From assembly GCA_003550305.1 (NCBI GenBank), contig QKYT01000700.1, positions 25,162 to 48,727 of the forward strand: a DNA stretch of 23,566 nucleotides, in the 5' to 3' direction. A program made the translations under genes and the position numbers. The stretch is from Glomus cerebriforme (taxonomy: Eukaryota; Glomeromycota; Glomeromycetes; Glomerales; Glomeraceae). The notes below the pieces were generated by a model. That model had not been told where the DNA came from. It saw only the letters and a program-made list of their open reading frames with translations, and searched no databases. Below, in pieces: positions 9,165 to 19,703 of the stretch (the stretch's first letter is position 1; the number at the start of each line of letters is the position of its first letter).

Positions 9165-10479
9165 TATAATAATCAAATTGAATGCCCACATTTTCCACCG
9201 TATTGATTTTTAAAGCATAACAATCACTTTTTTATTTTCACTGCAATATATCTTATGACACGGAAGAATCATTAGTTTCATAATATCTCACATTCTCTTT
9301 ACTTACGAAATAACCTTTCTTATAATGTTTTTATTCACATGCAGAATACCAAACCACTCAATATGACCTCAAAATTACGAATGATCTGCCTTTATAAAAA
9401 AGGGTACATACAATACATAAGCAACAAGCGTAGGATTTCATAATAATAACCCTCGAACACATGACGTTTTATTATATCATTATTTTTCAATATAGTTACC
9501 ATGAATATTTATAATATAATAATGTATATGAATTATTATTTATTATTAAACATTAAAATAAACAAACCCATTTATAAAATGTATTTAATGTATTGCGAAG
9601 ATTCTTTCACTTATTTTACAAAGATTTTGCAATGTTAAAAAAGAAAAATATCAAAAACCTTAAAAGAACTAAAGTATAGATTGTGCTACATTTGAAAACG
9701 ATCATCTTTCCCAAAGTAAAAATGAAAACACTTGAATTTTAAACATTTATCTGAATTTTTTTCTAAGATATTAAGGAAAGATTATAAAAATGATCAAAAA
9801 ATTTAAAATTATTTATTCAATATATTCGTTCAATAAAATTTACAAACTTATAATACAATTCACTTTTTTGATTAACCATCTTTTTATTGTAATTTAAACT
9901 CATCAAATTTTTGATTGAGAAAGAGCTAGGTTTGTTTTAACCAATTATTACTTGAAACAAATTTTCTTTGAAAAAAAAAATTATTACTCATTTTGTATAA
10001 TTAATGATAATTTTACCGTATTAGAGAAATTAAAATATGAACGAGAGAAATGCGACAATATTCCTTTTTTTAAAAAAAATAAAAGATATAAAATTACTAA
10101 TAATCATCCATTGTATATTATTTTTAAAACAGAAAAAGGGGAAATTAAAAACGGAACGTAAAAAATCAATAAAAACAAAAGTTATAATTAAAAAAATGAC
10201 CATCTTTTTTTTTTAATTTTATTTCGTTAGTATATTATATATCTTTTCCTAAAAGTTCCAAAAGTGGGTGAAAAAGTGAAAAGATATCCAATTCTAATTT
10301 AAAAAAAAATAGAGCAATTATACAATTCATTGCGAAATTACTAATTAAAGTTTAACATGAGCCGTGTGTGAAAATCATTCGTGAAAGGCTTGTACTACTG
10401 TACATCGCTTAGCATAATCGTACTAGTCAACTTTTGGTTAGTTAGATATCCAAATGTCGGATGATCACCATCCAAACTG
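9165..10479. other. AT-rich spacer without supported genes
   Basis: No coding family is recognised. A 69-codon open frame at 9952-10161 is Lys/Asn-rich, lacks a convincing ATG or splice context and looks like composition-driven noise. A small GGATG/CATCC hairpin lies at 10459-10473 just downstream of the next minus-strand gene. Confidence 0.5.
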
Positions 10480-11281
10480 CTAACCGCTCTTGATCTTAAC
10501 CTGGGGCCTTTGGGTCCCCTTCTTTGGTCGCGCCTTCCTTCGTTGCTTATAAGGAACAGCCTTTCGTTCTCTTACCACAAATGTCTCAACCGAATCGGAT
10601 TCTTCGGATGAATCGGTTGAATAGGATGAACCCTTAGCTTTTTCACTAATCAACAAGGGAACTATTTCATGTATTAAGTCAACCACAGTGTCTCTATCTA
10701 CACATTCGTCCAGATCTTCTAATTCGATTTTTTGAGATCCCACATCTCTTTCCATTTACCGTCTTTTTTAAGCTGCTATACTTGGAATGATAATCATCCA
10801 GTTTATTATCTAGCGCTCTGATTTCTCCAGAAAGCGCACTATACAGCTCTGCATTTTGCTTGTCTAGTCCAAATGTCTGGGCTAATTTCTCTATTTTTCT
10901 GATAACTTCCTGCTCGCTAATGAAACATCATTAGACATGGTACAAAGCATCATTTGGGATGGGTTTCTGATAAGGGTTGTATGAAGAATCATCATTGGAA
11001 ATGGTAACGTTATTGTATGAAGCATCATTAGACATTGGTTGATAATGATTGTCAGGAATGTTATCGTAATATGTGTTGGGCATGGATTGCTGATCAAGAA
11101 TCGCAGCGTTATTCACGTTTGGCGTATACATATCGTTCACATTTTGTGAAGAAAGTCTCGCTTGGATAACATTCATTTGTGATAAATTATCAGAATTATC
11201 AAATATCTTAATGACTTCGTTAAAATTTGACTCGTCATCATTATTAGTTAGATTATTTTGCGAGTAATTATTAATATTCAT
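10480..11281 (-). pseudogene. Broken Asn/Ser-rich, coiled-coil protein gene with basic tail
   Basis: Three adjacent minus-strand parts appear to be one product. Part 1 (11281-10931) starts with ATG and encodes an Asn/Ser/Asp-rich, low-complexity N-terminus ending YHV. Two in-frame stops (TAA TGA) follow. The same frame then reads EQEVIRKIEKLAQTF and a helical, charged stretch to SSLKK (about 10910-10760), probably a coiled coil. A frameshift near 10755 switches to part 2 (10755-10480), an acidic leucine-rich stretch, a Ser/Glu-rich linker and a basic end (KQRRKARPKKG) that could act as a nuclear localisation signal. I do not recognise the family. The two stops could instead be spliced out or mark the end of a short gene, so pseudogene status is inferred. 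Confidence 0.5.
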
Positions 11282-11599
11282 GGTTTATTTTCAACGATGA
11301 ATTTTATTTCTCTTAATTTTTAAAGAAAAATCTTATATCTAACTAAGGAGATATTATAATGTGGATAATCGCGGTTGTTAATTTGAAAGGTTGGGTAATT
11401 TAACAATATGATGTTTCTTACCCTATTATATTGTGAAATCGTCGTCGAATGAATATTAATATACACTACCCGGAAAAAAGTCAGTAGGCAAAAAATTAAC
11501 GGCTAATTTTAACACGAATTCTAAATTTAAATCACGTGACAACTACTGCGCCAAAATTAAATTTTTTTTTTTATTACGCTTTTAATATTATTATTAATA

Positions 11600-12606
11600 T
11601 CAGGTTGGATAACCCTTACTTTCTATAACGGCGGCAACACGACGAGGCATGCTGTCAATAAGATTTTGATATTTAGTGGCTTCAATATTTGACCATTCCT
11701 CTTCAAGAATTTCCCATAAATCATCCGTGTTTTTTGGTAATGGTGAATGCCTTTCTAATTCATCCCATAAATGTTCGATAGGGTTTAGATCTGGACTCTG
11801 GGCAGGCCAGGGGAGACTATTCACATTATTTTCTTCTTTCCAATTTTTAGCTATTCTTGCAGTATGTATCGGAGCGTTATCCTCCTGAAAAATAAGGGTT
11901 TCTTGATCGTCTAAAGCATCCATATACAGTATGGTAATAAAAAATCTTCTAAAATATTTATATAAATTGCGGCAGTTATCCTCCCTTCCAACCTGACTAA
12001 CGGACCAAGGCCATATTTTGAAAAGCAACCCTACACCATAACCCCCTGCTGGACAGACTTTACTGTAGGAATTAAACATTCCACTTTATGTCTTTCATTA
12101 GGTCTCCTCCAAACCCATCTTCTACCGTTTCCCCTGAACAACTCACACTTGGACTCATCGCTCCAAATAATATCATTCCACTCGCTTATTCATTCTTTTC
12201 GTTCTTTTACCCATGAAAGTCTTTTTTTTCTATTAGCTTCAGAAATTAGGGGTTTTCTTGCTCCCACACGACAATAATAACCTTGATAATTCTTTAAAGT
12301 TTTTGTACAAACATTTGTTGAAGTAGAATTTACAAATTCTTCTTGTATTTCCTTAAGGGTTAATTTCCTATCCTTTTTAATAATTCTTTGTAACTGACGG
12401 CCATCTCTTTCTGTCATTAAAGGAGGTCTTCCGGTTCTTGGAGGAAGGGTTTCGTATCCACTGTTATAAGCAGTAATAATTTTGTGCACAGTGCTTTTAT
12501 CATGGTTTAGTACTTCACCAATTTTTCGTTCAGAAATTCCAAACTTCCACGCGCCAACAATCTCTCCGCGTTCAAAACTTGAAAGGTCACTTCTTTTAGT
12601 AGACAT
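11600..12606 (-). pseudogene. Tc1-type transposase pseudogene
   Basis: The probable start is the ATG at 12606 (MSTKRSDLSSFERGEIVGAW), followed by a helix-turn-helix DNA-binding region with the GRPP linker typical of Tc1 transposases. The catalytic DDE domain follows: first Asp in IIWSDESK (about 12140), second in QEDNAPIH (about 11890) and Glu in NPIEHLW. There are 34 residues between the second Asp and the Glu, the DD34E spacing of Tc1. Three lesions are visible: in-frame TGA at 12190-12192, in-frame TAG at 12031-12033 (in place of the tryptophan in a VMVWGCFS-type motif), and a one-base frame change near 11940. All catalytic residues survive but no single open frame joins them, so the copy cannot make active protein. 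Confidence 0.85.
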
Positions 12607-12663
12607 TCTGGTAAGGAAAAGGCTTGGAAATACGTGAGAAAAAATTGGTGTATTAATAATAAA

Positions 12664-12748
12664 ATGATCGATAAACCTGATTTTTAAGATAAATAAACAA
12701 ATGATCGACAAACCTGATTTTTAAGATAAATAAACAAATGATCGACAA
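12664..12748. repeat. 37-bp direct repeat inside the Tc1 right end
   Basis: A 37-bp unit starting ATGATCGA(T/C)AAACCTG begins at 12664, 12701 and 12738, with two full copies and an 11-base partial third. In Tc1-like elements, repeats inside the termini can bind transposase; that role here is inference. The block is repeated at 17519-17603 in the duplicated copy. Confidence 0.8.
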
Positions 12749-12780
12749 TCGCGTGCCTAATAACTTTTTTCCGGGTAGTG

Positions 12781-13711
12781 TTACTAGTGTAATATAATTT
12801 TATTTCGTGAATATGATATAATGTTATTAATTGTGATAAGATACATTGTAAATAAATAAATAATGTTATTAATTATTATTTCATAACAATATTTTGGGTT
12901 ATTTCGTTTTTTCTTTTACGGGGAAAGTTTTTTGGAGGAAAGAAAAATTTTGCCTTTTTATTAAGTTATTTTAACTTATATGATTTTAACGAATTAATAT
13001 AAAATTTTATTTATATTTATTATATCATATGATTTAAACGCTAAATATGATAATTAGTTCCTAATTAATAGGACCGACCTAACAATGATAATCCTTAATA
13101 AAGATGTTTAATAAACACCTGAATTTTACATGGTGAGAAATAGTGTAACTTTATTTGTATAATTCACACACATGATCATGGAAAATCAAATAATGACAAA
13201 ATATTTGGTAAAAGGATGCATCACATCTTAATCTTCGTTATTTTATTTACCAATAATTTTTTTTTATCTACGATTTTCTATTAAAAATTGTCTATCTCGC
13301 ATGAGATTATTTTAGACTCCACAGTAAATATATTATTAAGTACCTGTAAATTTTGGAGATAAAGTAATGGTGAAGTTTGTTAATTATTTAATTCATAACT
13401 TCATCCCAAAAACATCTTATAAACGTAAAAGGAATTTTTTTTTTCTCATCGTGGATAATTTGATTTAAAATAAAAAAAAAAATGTTATAATTTCAATTTG
13501 TATTAAAAATAAAAAAATATATATTTGATCGTTCGTTATTTATATCAAAATTTAAAATATTTTTTTTAAATAATAAACAATTCTTAAATTTAAAAGTTAT
13601 GCGAATATGTACGGATGATGGATAACCATTTTTGCTTTATAAATTGTTACAGAACATTGATCAATTTTTGAATTTTTGTCCAATTGAAAGGAAGTTCATT
13701 ATTTTTGTTCA
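12781..13711. other. AT-rich spacer (copied at 17636-18566)
   Basis: No gene, RNA or clear repeat structure is recognised. It is identical in the second copy as far as I compared. Confidence 0.5.
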
Positions 13712-13873
13712 GTGGTAGTGGAGGACCCCGGAAACTACACGGCACACATTTACATACATTTTTTAGAGCCATGTCAGTCGGCATCTAAAAAAGACAATAA
13801 ATTCTGGCCGACATTATCCAGAAAAGAAAAGATCTACATGCGCAAACTCAAATGTGACGAGATTCTTTATTGC
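13712..13873 (+). pseudogene. Unidentified coding-like fragment, cut by a palindromic element
   Basis: A short stretch with clearly higher GC than its surroundings reads, without ATG, VVEDPGNYTAHIYIHFLEPC and then a Lys-rich part to ILYCK. A TTTTTGTTCAG sequence just before it could be a splice acceptor. The frame stays open to 14002 only by running through the inverted repeat that begins at 13874, so the end is not original. I do not recognise the family. It may be an exon left from a captured or displaced gene. Confidence 0.3.
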
Positions 13874-14102
13874 AAATCTGTGATCGGCAAAAATAATCAT
13901 GTGTTAAAAATAATCATGATTATTTTGATTATTTTGATTACCGACTTTTTGGGTCATCAGCTGACTCAATTTATACGCGTAATGTTAAACATGTACCAAT
14001 AGTCCAATAGCAATATCAATAACCGAAAAGTCAGTAACACAAAATAATCAAAATAATCATGATTATTTTTAACACATGATTATTTTTGCCGATCACAGAT
14101 TT
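13874..14102. mobile_element. MITE-like element with perfect 63-bp inverted repeats (copy 1)
   Basis: AAATCTGTGATCGGC... at 13874-13936 is the exact reverse complement of 14040-14102, with a 103-bp centre whose edges also pair imperfectly (a GACTTTTT/AAAAGTC region). Each arm holds TAATCATGATTA, itself palindromic. No coding capacity of its own and no clear target duplication. It is a foldback/MITE-type structure of unknown parent. Confidence 0.7.
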
Positions 14103-14139
14103 TCGATATTAAATATAATTATATTAAAGAACCTCCGGC

Positions 14140-14656
14140 GACATTATGACAGTGATGTCATAGTCTAATGGTGGTGACATAGTCTAATTGGTGGCATAAC
14201 CTAGTTCATAATCTAACGGTGATATTATCACTTATTTTTCAGTGTTTTTTTCTACCTTCTGGCTATTGTTTTAGTTAATTCCTACTATCTAAATGAGTTG
14301 TCATAATCTAATGGTGGTGGTGGTGGATTTATAATCTAGCAGTGGTGGTTTTTCCGAGTGTCTATGGTTTTTTTATCATTGAGAAACTATATTTTTGTTG
14401 GCTTAATTCTGTGGCCTTTTTATTATCAAAGAGTTATCCATGTGTTTACATTACTCTGTAACTTTTTTATCACTAGGGAGCTATGTATGCATTTATCTAG
14501 TTCTGTGCTTTTTTTATAACTAAGATGTTAGGTTGAAATTGGCACCACTCTAGTTGTTTTTGACTGCCAAAGTGTTTACCTGTATTTTCCCTTTTCTATT
14601 CTCTTTAGTATCGGGTGGCGCAGTAATTCTGCAGATCAATTTCGGTTAATTTTGGC
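14140..14656. repeat. Degenerate ATARTCTAAYGGTGGTG repeats
   Basis: Five or six imperfect copies of an 'ATAATCTAATGGTGGTG'-like motif lie at 14158-14226 and 14300-14350, some with extra GGT triplets. The rest to 14656 is T-rich and has no recognised gene. Copied at +4855. Confidence 0.5.
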
Positions 14657-14848
14657 TGGCACTATACTGTAATTTCGGCCTGAAATTTGGAACGCATTAT
14701 GACATCTAGTGATCAATTTCATGCGATTCTGGACTTGTTTGAAAGCTCTTGATTTAGCCTATATGCATGCCAATTTGAAATCGATTGGATGCCTGGATGG
14801 TGAGATATTGCGTTCCAAAGTTCGGGCCAAAATTACACCATAGTGGCA
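14657..14848. mobile_element. MITE-like element with ~40-bp imperfect inverted repeats (copy 1)
   Basis: Left arm 14657-14696 (TGGCACTATACTGTAATTTC...) pairs with right arm 14809-14848, roughly 33 of 40 positions. The arms contain AATTTCGGCC and end in GGAACGCA. The TTTCGGCC motif resembles that of the element at 1955-2114. Non-coding; no target duplication identified. Confidence 0.55.
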
Positions 14849-15819
14849 GTCTCAAAATTTTTAAAAATCACATGATTCACCCAGTATCGCCAACACTTTT
14901 TTCACCTCCACATGACTTATTAATTTTATTAAACTATTATTGGCCAAATTAAAAATCAGTAAATGCCATTTATCTTAGAAAATTTATTATTCACAAAAAA
15001 AACTTTAACATTTAACACTACAATACAATACTACAATTAGGGATGGAAGCAGCTCGGTCAGTTCGGCTTCTAAATAAAGTAAAGAAGTAGGAAGAGATTC
15101 AGCTAATTGAATAATATGATCAATAGATAATTTATCATCATGTTTTGATATATCAAACTGACTCAAGCTGATTCAAAACTATAATTTTTATTTTTATTTT
15201 TTATTCTTTTTATTATTAAAAAAAATTATATTGATTTATTTATAAAATAAATAATAATTTTTATTTATATATTATAAAATACTATAAAATTATACTGTAT
15301 ATATTATAATATATGAATAAATTATATATTAAAGAATGGCATTCAAATACTTTTCTTACATAAAAAAGTCACATTTATGAAATTTTATTGGATGAATCAC
15401 AAGAAAGAAACCAGAATTGGCCAGTTAATTTGATTGTTATTAGAAAATCTGTATAATTATCTGGCTGATTGAAGTTTTTTTTATTAACAAAGAAGTAATT
15501 TTTTTAAAAATTTACTAATAAAAATGATTTTTTTATTAATATTATTAATAACAGGTAATAATTATAATTTTTATTAATAAAATTTTTAAAAAATGATTAT
15601 TTTTATTAATGAAAAAGGCGGATAGGGTAATATGATTATAAAATATTAATAATAATAAAAATTATACTTTAATATATAATTTATTATTATTATTAATATT
15701 TATAATAGTATTGAACTCTTCCTGCTAATCTCTATATCTATTTTTCTGAAAAAGTTTTGGAAAGTTAGGAAAAGTCAAAATTTATTATCAATAGATCTAC
15801 TTATTAAATCAGTTATTCC
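14849..15819. other. Very AT-rich spacer (copied at 19704-20674)
   Basis: No gene is seen. 15190-15330 and 15480-15710 are nearly pure A/T with TAATAA/ATTATT runs. Confidence 0.5.
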
Positions 15820-16370
15820 AAAGAATGATTAGATTTAATTTCTGCTCAAAAAAAATTTAAAATATTTGAGCATAGGTTATATTTATGTCTATGGTGTAAA
15901 CAATAAAAATTTGAAGGATGTAATTCTTTCGTTTCCAAATCCTAATAATTTAAGCAAATTAATTCTTTTTGAAATAAGAAATAATTTTTCATCATCATTT
16001 ATCACTAAATTCACAAATTTACAAGAATTTGATATATTATTTGATGATTTATTTAAAGGGTTTGAAAAGTTACAATATGCTATTTTTTCAAAATTACGAA
16101 TTTTAATATTTAGAAATATAATTATTATATCTCCAAGTTATAAGTCATTAATAATTCATTATATTTATATATTTCCAAATTATGTCCAAATCTTAGAAAT
16201 CTAACTGAAAATACTTTATAAGAATTGTCAATATTTAGAAAGTATTTATATTTGGTATGGAGGTGAATATTTGAGTGAAAATGAAGCATTGAAAGCAGTT
16301 GTAAAATATTCACATAAAAATTTATATTACATCATACGTATTCTACACGGTCAAAATTACTTCTTATAAG
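15820..16370 (+). pseudogene. F-box/LRR-type protein C-terminal remnant, copy 1
   Basis: The text reads LISAQK, a one-base frame change in the A-run near 15850, then NLKYLSIGYIYVYGVN, ILSFPNPNNLSKLILFE, FITKFTNLQE and FEKLQYAIFSKLRIL: leucine-rich strands spaced as in the F-box/LRR proteins expanded in Rhizophagus. After an 11-nt insertion near 16120 and a 35-nt deletion near 16200 (both relative to copy 2), the end of the domain returns out of frame (NCQYLESIYIWYGGEYLSE, then EALKAVVKYS). No F-box is present. The family link is from memory of these characteristic C-terminal motifs. Confidence 0.6.
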
Positions 16371-16687
16371 TTAGACAAATCGTGTTCTGCAACAACTACT
16401 TTCGTTAAGTATTAATAATGATAACTAGTAATGGAATTATTAAGTATATTTGATAATTGTGTCTATCAAGTTCAAACTTGTGTAAGTATAGTTTATTTAA
16501 AAAGGACAATAAATCATATCAGAAAAGTCTTTGAATGAAAAAAAAATAAAAAAAATCTATAATAATACAAAGTCAAATTTTTTTTTGATATATAAATTTT
16601 TTGGGGTTCGTAAAATTTTTTGTCGTCAAATTTCTATATTGCAAGTTTTATATGATTAGAATTAATAGCAGCTTTATCAATAAACTA
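16371..16687. other. AT-rich spacer
   Basis: No gene is seen. Copy 2 differs here by several indels around 16400-16465, then matches closely up to the MITE. Confidence 0.5.
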
Positions 16688-17136
16688 CAGTCAGACCTCC
16701 ATACAATCACCCTCTATATAATAACACCTCTTTATATGAACCCATTTTTGCGAAACCAATTTAAATACTATTAAATCACCTCTCTATAATCACAAAACAG
16801 TTATAATCACTATCACCGCATTTTTCTGAACACATATATCATTTTTGTTAATAATTTACCCTCCAATTAATCACATAATTTTTTGATTTGTTGTAAATCT
16901 CCTTATAAATGCGCGTATGATCATATAATACATATAATATACAATATAATAATAACATTTAATAACACGTGTAAATATATTTTTTTTGCCGATAGCGATG
17001 TAAAACTCTATATAATCACTTCACGTGATTTTTAATATAGTGGGGATTATAGGGAGGTTACCTTTTTACAATAACACCTCTATACGATCACCAATTTTTG
17101 CAGAACCGAAGAGGTGATTATATGGAGGTCTGACTG
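16688..17136. mobile_element. Pogo/Tigger-type MITE, copy 1 (449 bp)
   Basis: Terminal inverted repeats CAGTCAGACCTCCATACAAT (left) and the complement of CAGTCAGACCTCCATATAAT (right), about 24 bp with one mismatch, are flanked by TA on both sides (16686-16687, 17137-17138). CAGT termini and TA duplications fit pogo/Tigger elements of Tc1/mariner. There is no transposase, so it is non-autonomous. Further inward, more pairing is seen around AGAGGTGTTAT motifs. Confidence 0.85.
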
Positions 17137-17138
17137 TA

Positions 17139-17139
17139 N
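17139..17139. other. Ambiguous base at duplication junction
   Basis: A single n lies exactly between the TA after the copy 1 MITE and the start of copy 2 (GATAATTCTT). It may mark an assembly join. Confidence 0.7.
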
Positions 17140-17635
17140 GATAATTCTTTAAAGTTTTTGTACAAACATTTGTTGAAGTAGAATTTACAAATTCTTCTTG
17201 TATTTCCTTAAGGGTTAATTTCCTATCCTTTTTAATAATTCTTTGTAACTGACGGCCATCTCTTTCTGTCATTAAAGGAGGTCTTCCGGTTCTTGGAGGA
17301 AGGGTTTCGTATCCACTGTTATAAGCAGTAATAATTTTGTGCACAGTGCTTTTATCATGGTTTAGTACTTCACCAATTTTTCGTTCAGAAATTCCAAACT
17401 TCCACGCGCCAACAATCTCTCCGCGTTCAAAACTTGAAAGGTCACTTCTTTTAGTAGACATTCTGGTAAGGAAAAGGCTTGGAAATACGTGAGAAAAAAT
17501 TGGTGTATTAATAATAAAATGATCGATAAACCTGATTTTTAAGATAAATAAACAAATGATCGACAAACCTGATTTTTAAGATAAATAAACAAATGATCGA
17601 CAATCGCGTGCCTAATAACTTTTTTCCGGGTAGTG
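17140..17635 (-). mobile_element. Tc1-type transposon fragment (duplicate right end)
   Basis: Identical to 12285-12780 at offset 4855. It keeps the right terminal inverted repeat (17618-17635), the 37-bp repeats and the first ~107 transposase codons (ATG at 17461) covering the helix-turn-helix region. It is cut at 17140 before the catalytic domain. The open frame there runs into MITE sequence and is not a real gene. Confidence 0.85.
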
Positions 17636-18566
17636 TTACTAGTGTAATATAATTTTATTTCGTGAATATGATATAATGTTATTAATTGTGATAAGATACA
17701 TTGTAAATAAATAAATAATGTTATTAATTATTATTTCATAACAATATTTTGGGTTATTTCGTTTTTTCTTTTACGGGGAAAGTTTTTTGGAGGAAAGAAA
17801 AATTTTGCCTTTTTATTAAGTTATTTTAACTTATATGATTTTAACGAATTAATATAAAATTTTATTTATATTTATTATATCATATGATTTAAACGCTAAA
17901 TATGATAATTAGTTCCTAATTAATAGGACCGACCTAACAATGATAATCCTTAATAAAGATGTTTAATAAACACCTGAATTTTACATGGTGAGAAATAGTG
18001 TAACTTTATTTGTATAATTCACACACATGATCATGGAAAATCAAATAATGACAAAATATTTGGTAAAAGGATGCATCACATCTTAATCTTCGTTATTTTA
18101 TTTACCAATAATTTTTTTTTATCTACGATTTTCTATTAAAAATTGTCTATCTCGCATGAGATTATTTTAGACTCCACAGTAAATATATTATTAAGTACCT
18201 GTAAATTTTGGAGATAAAGTAATGGTGAAGTTTGTTAATTATTTAATTCATAACTTCATCCCAAAAACATCTTATAAACGTAAAAGGAATTTTTTTTTTC
18301 TCATCGTGGATAATTTGATTTAAAATAAAAAAAAAAATGTTATAATTTCAATTTGTATTAAAAATAAAAAAATATATATTTGATCGTTCGTTATTTATAT
18401 CAAAATTTAAAATATTTTTTTTAAATAATAAACAATTCTTAAATTTAAAAGTTATGCGAATATGTACGGATGATGGATAACCATTTTTGCTTTATAAATT
18501 GTTACAGAACATTGATCAATTTTTGAATTTTTGTCCAATTGAAAGGAAGTTCATTATTTTTGTTCA
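17636..18566. other. AT-rich spacer, duplicate of 12781-13711
   Basis: No gene seen; same content as the first copy. Confidence 0.5.
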
Positions 18567-18728
18567 GTGGTAGTGGAGGACCCCGGAAACTACACGGCAC
18601 ACATTTACATACATTTTTTAGAGCCATGTCAGTCGGCATCTAAAAAAGACAATAAATTCTGGCCGACATTATCCAGAAAAGAAAAGATCTACATGCGCAA
18701 ACTCAAATGTGACGAGATTCTTTATTGC
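18567..18728 (+). pseudogene. Unidentified coding-like fragment, copy 2
   Basis: Duplicate of 13712-13873 with the same translated text, again running into the palindromic element. Family unknown. Confidence 0.3.
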
Positions 18729-18957
18729 AAATCTGTGATCGGCAAAAATAATCATGTGTTAAAAATAATCATGATTATTTTGATTATTTTGATTACCGAC
18801 TTTTTGGGTCATCAGCTGACTCAATTTATACGCGTAATGTTAAACATGTACCAATAGTCCAATAGCAATATCAATAACCGAAAAGTCAGTAACACAAAAT
18901 AATCAAAATAATCATGATTATTTTTAACACATGATTATTTTTGCCGATCACAGATTT
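18729..18957. mobile_element. MITE-like element with 63-bp inverted repeats (copy 2)
   Basis: Duplicate of 13874-14102: arms 18729-18791 and 18895-18957, perfectly complementary. Confidence 0.7.
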
Positions 18958-19511
18958 TCGATATTAAATATAATTATATTAAAGAACCTCCGGCGACATT
19001 ATGACAGTGATGTCATAGTCTAATGGTGGTGACATAGTCTAATTGGTGGCATAACCTAGTTCATAATCTAACGGTGATATTATCACTTATTTTTCAGTGT
19101 TTTTTTCTACCTTCTGGCTATTGTTTTAGTTAATTCCTACTATCTAAATGAGTTGTCATAATCTAATGGTGGTGGTGGTGGATTTATAATCTAGCAGTGG
19201 TGGTTTTTCCGAGTGTCTATGGTTTTTTTATCATTGAGAAACTATATTTTTGTTGGCTTAATTCTGTGGCCTTTTTATTATCAAAGAGTTATCCATGTGT
19301 TTACATTACTCTGTAACTTTTTTATCACTAGGGAGCTATGTATGCATTTATCTAGTTCTGTGCTTTTTTTATAACTAAGATGTTAGGTTGAAATTGGCAC
19401 CACTCTAGTTGTTTTTGACTGCCAAAGTGTTTACCTGTATTTTCCCTTTTCTATTCTCTTTAGTATCGGGTGGCGCAGTAATTCTGCAGATCAATTTCGG
19501 TTAATTTTGGC
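18958..19511. repeat. Degenerate ATARTCTAAYGGTGGTG repeats, copy 2
   Basis: Duplicate of 14103-14656: the same GGTGGTG-rich motifs at about 19013-19081 and 19155-19205, then T-rich sequence with no recognised gene. Confidence 0.5.
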
Positions 19512-19703
19512 TGGCACTATACTGTAATTTCGGCCTGAAATTTGGAACGCATTATGACATCTAGTGATCAATTTCATGCGATTCTGGACTTGTTTGAAAG
19601 CTCTTGATTTAGCCTATATGCATGCCAATTTGAAATCGATTGGATGCCTGGATGGTGAGATATTGCGTTCCAAAGTTCGGGCCAAAATTACACCATAGTG
19701 GCA
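19512..19703. mobile_element. MITE-like element with ~40-bp inverted repeats (copy 2)
   Basis: Duplicate of 14657-14848 with arms at 19512-19551 and 19664-19703. Confidence 0.55.

Larger units (their letters stand above)
11464..12780 (-). mobile_element. Tc1-type DNA transposon (1.3 kb), broken transposase
   Basis: The element is bounded by perfect 18-bp terminal inverted repeats: CACTACCCGGAAAAAAGT at 11464-11481 and its complement at 12763-12780. TA lies directly before the left end; on the right the next TA is one base away (TTA). The 1317-bp length, TA context and DD34E transposase fit the Tc1 branch of Tc1/mariner. A 37-bp direct repeat lies inside the right end. The right half (from 12285) is copied at 17140-17635. 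Confidence 0.85.
12285..17138. repeat. Copy 1 of a ~4.9 kb direct duplication
   Basis: From 12285 the sequence recurs at a constant offset of 4855. In the stretches I compared up to 16028 I found no mismatch or indel. After 16029 the copies diverge with substitutions and several indels in the F-box/LRR remnant and the MITE. The copy ends at the TA after the MITE (17138), next to one ambiguous base. Confidence 0.9.

Noticed and set aside
9952..10161. 69-codon Lys/Asn-rich open frame
   Set aside because: No convincing start, no family motif, and its composition mirrors the surrounding AT-rich DNA.
11676..11888. Plus-strand open frame of 70 codons opposite the transposase
   Set aside because: It is the antisense of the DDE domain, which has clear catalytic motifs on the other strand.
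13712..14002. Full 96-residue open frame with a hydrophobic C-terminal stretch
   Set aside because: The apparent membrane segment is the translation of the inverted repeat at 13874-13936, so only the part before it may be coding.
17066..17566. 166-residue open frame starting in the Tc1 transposase and ending in MITE sequence
   Set aside because: It crosses the ambiguous base and the duplication junction, so it is a chance fusion.
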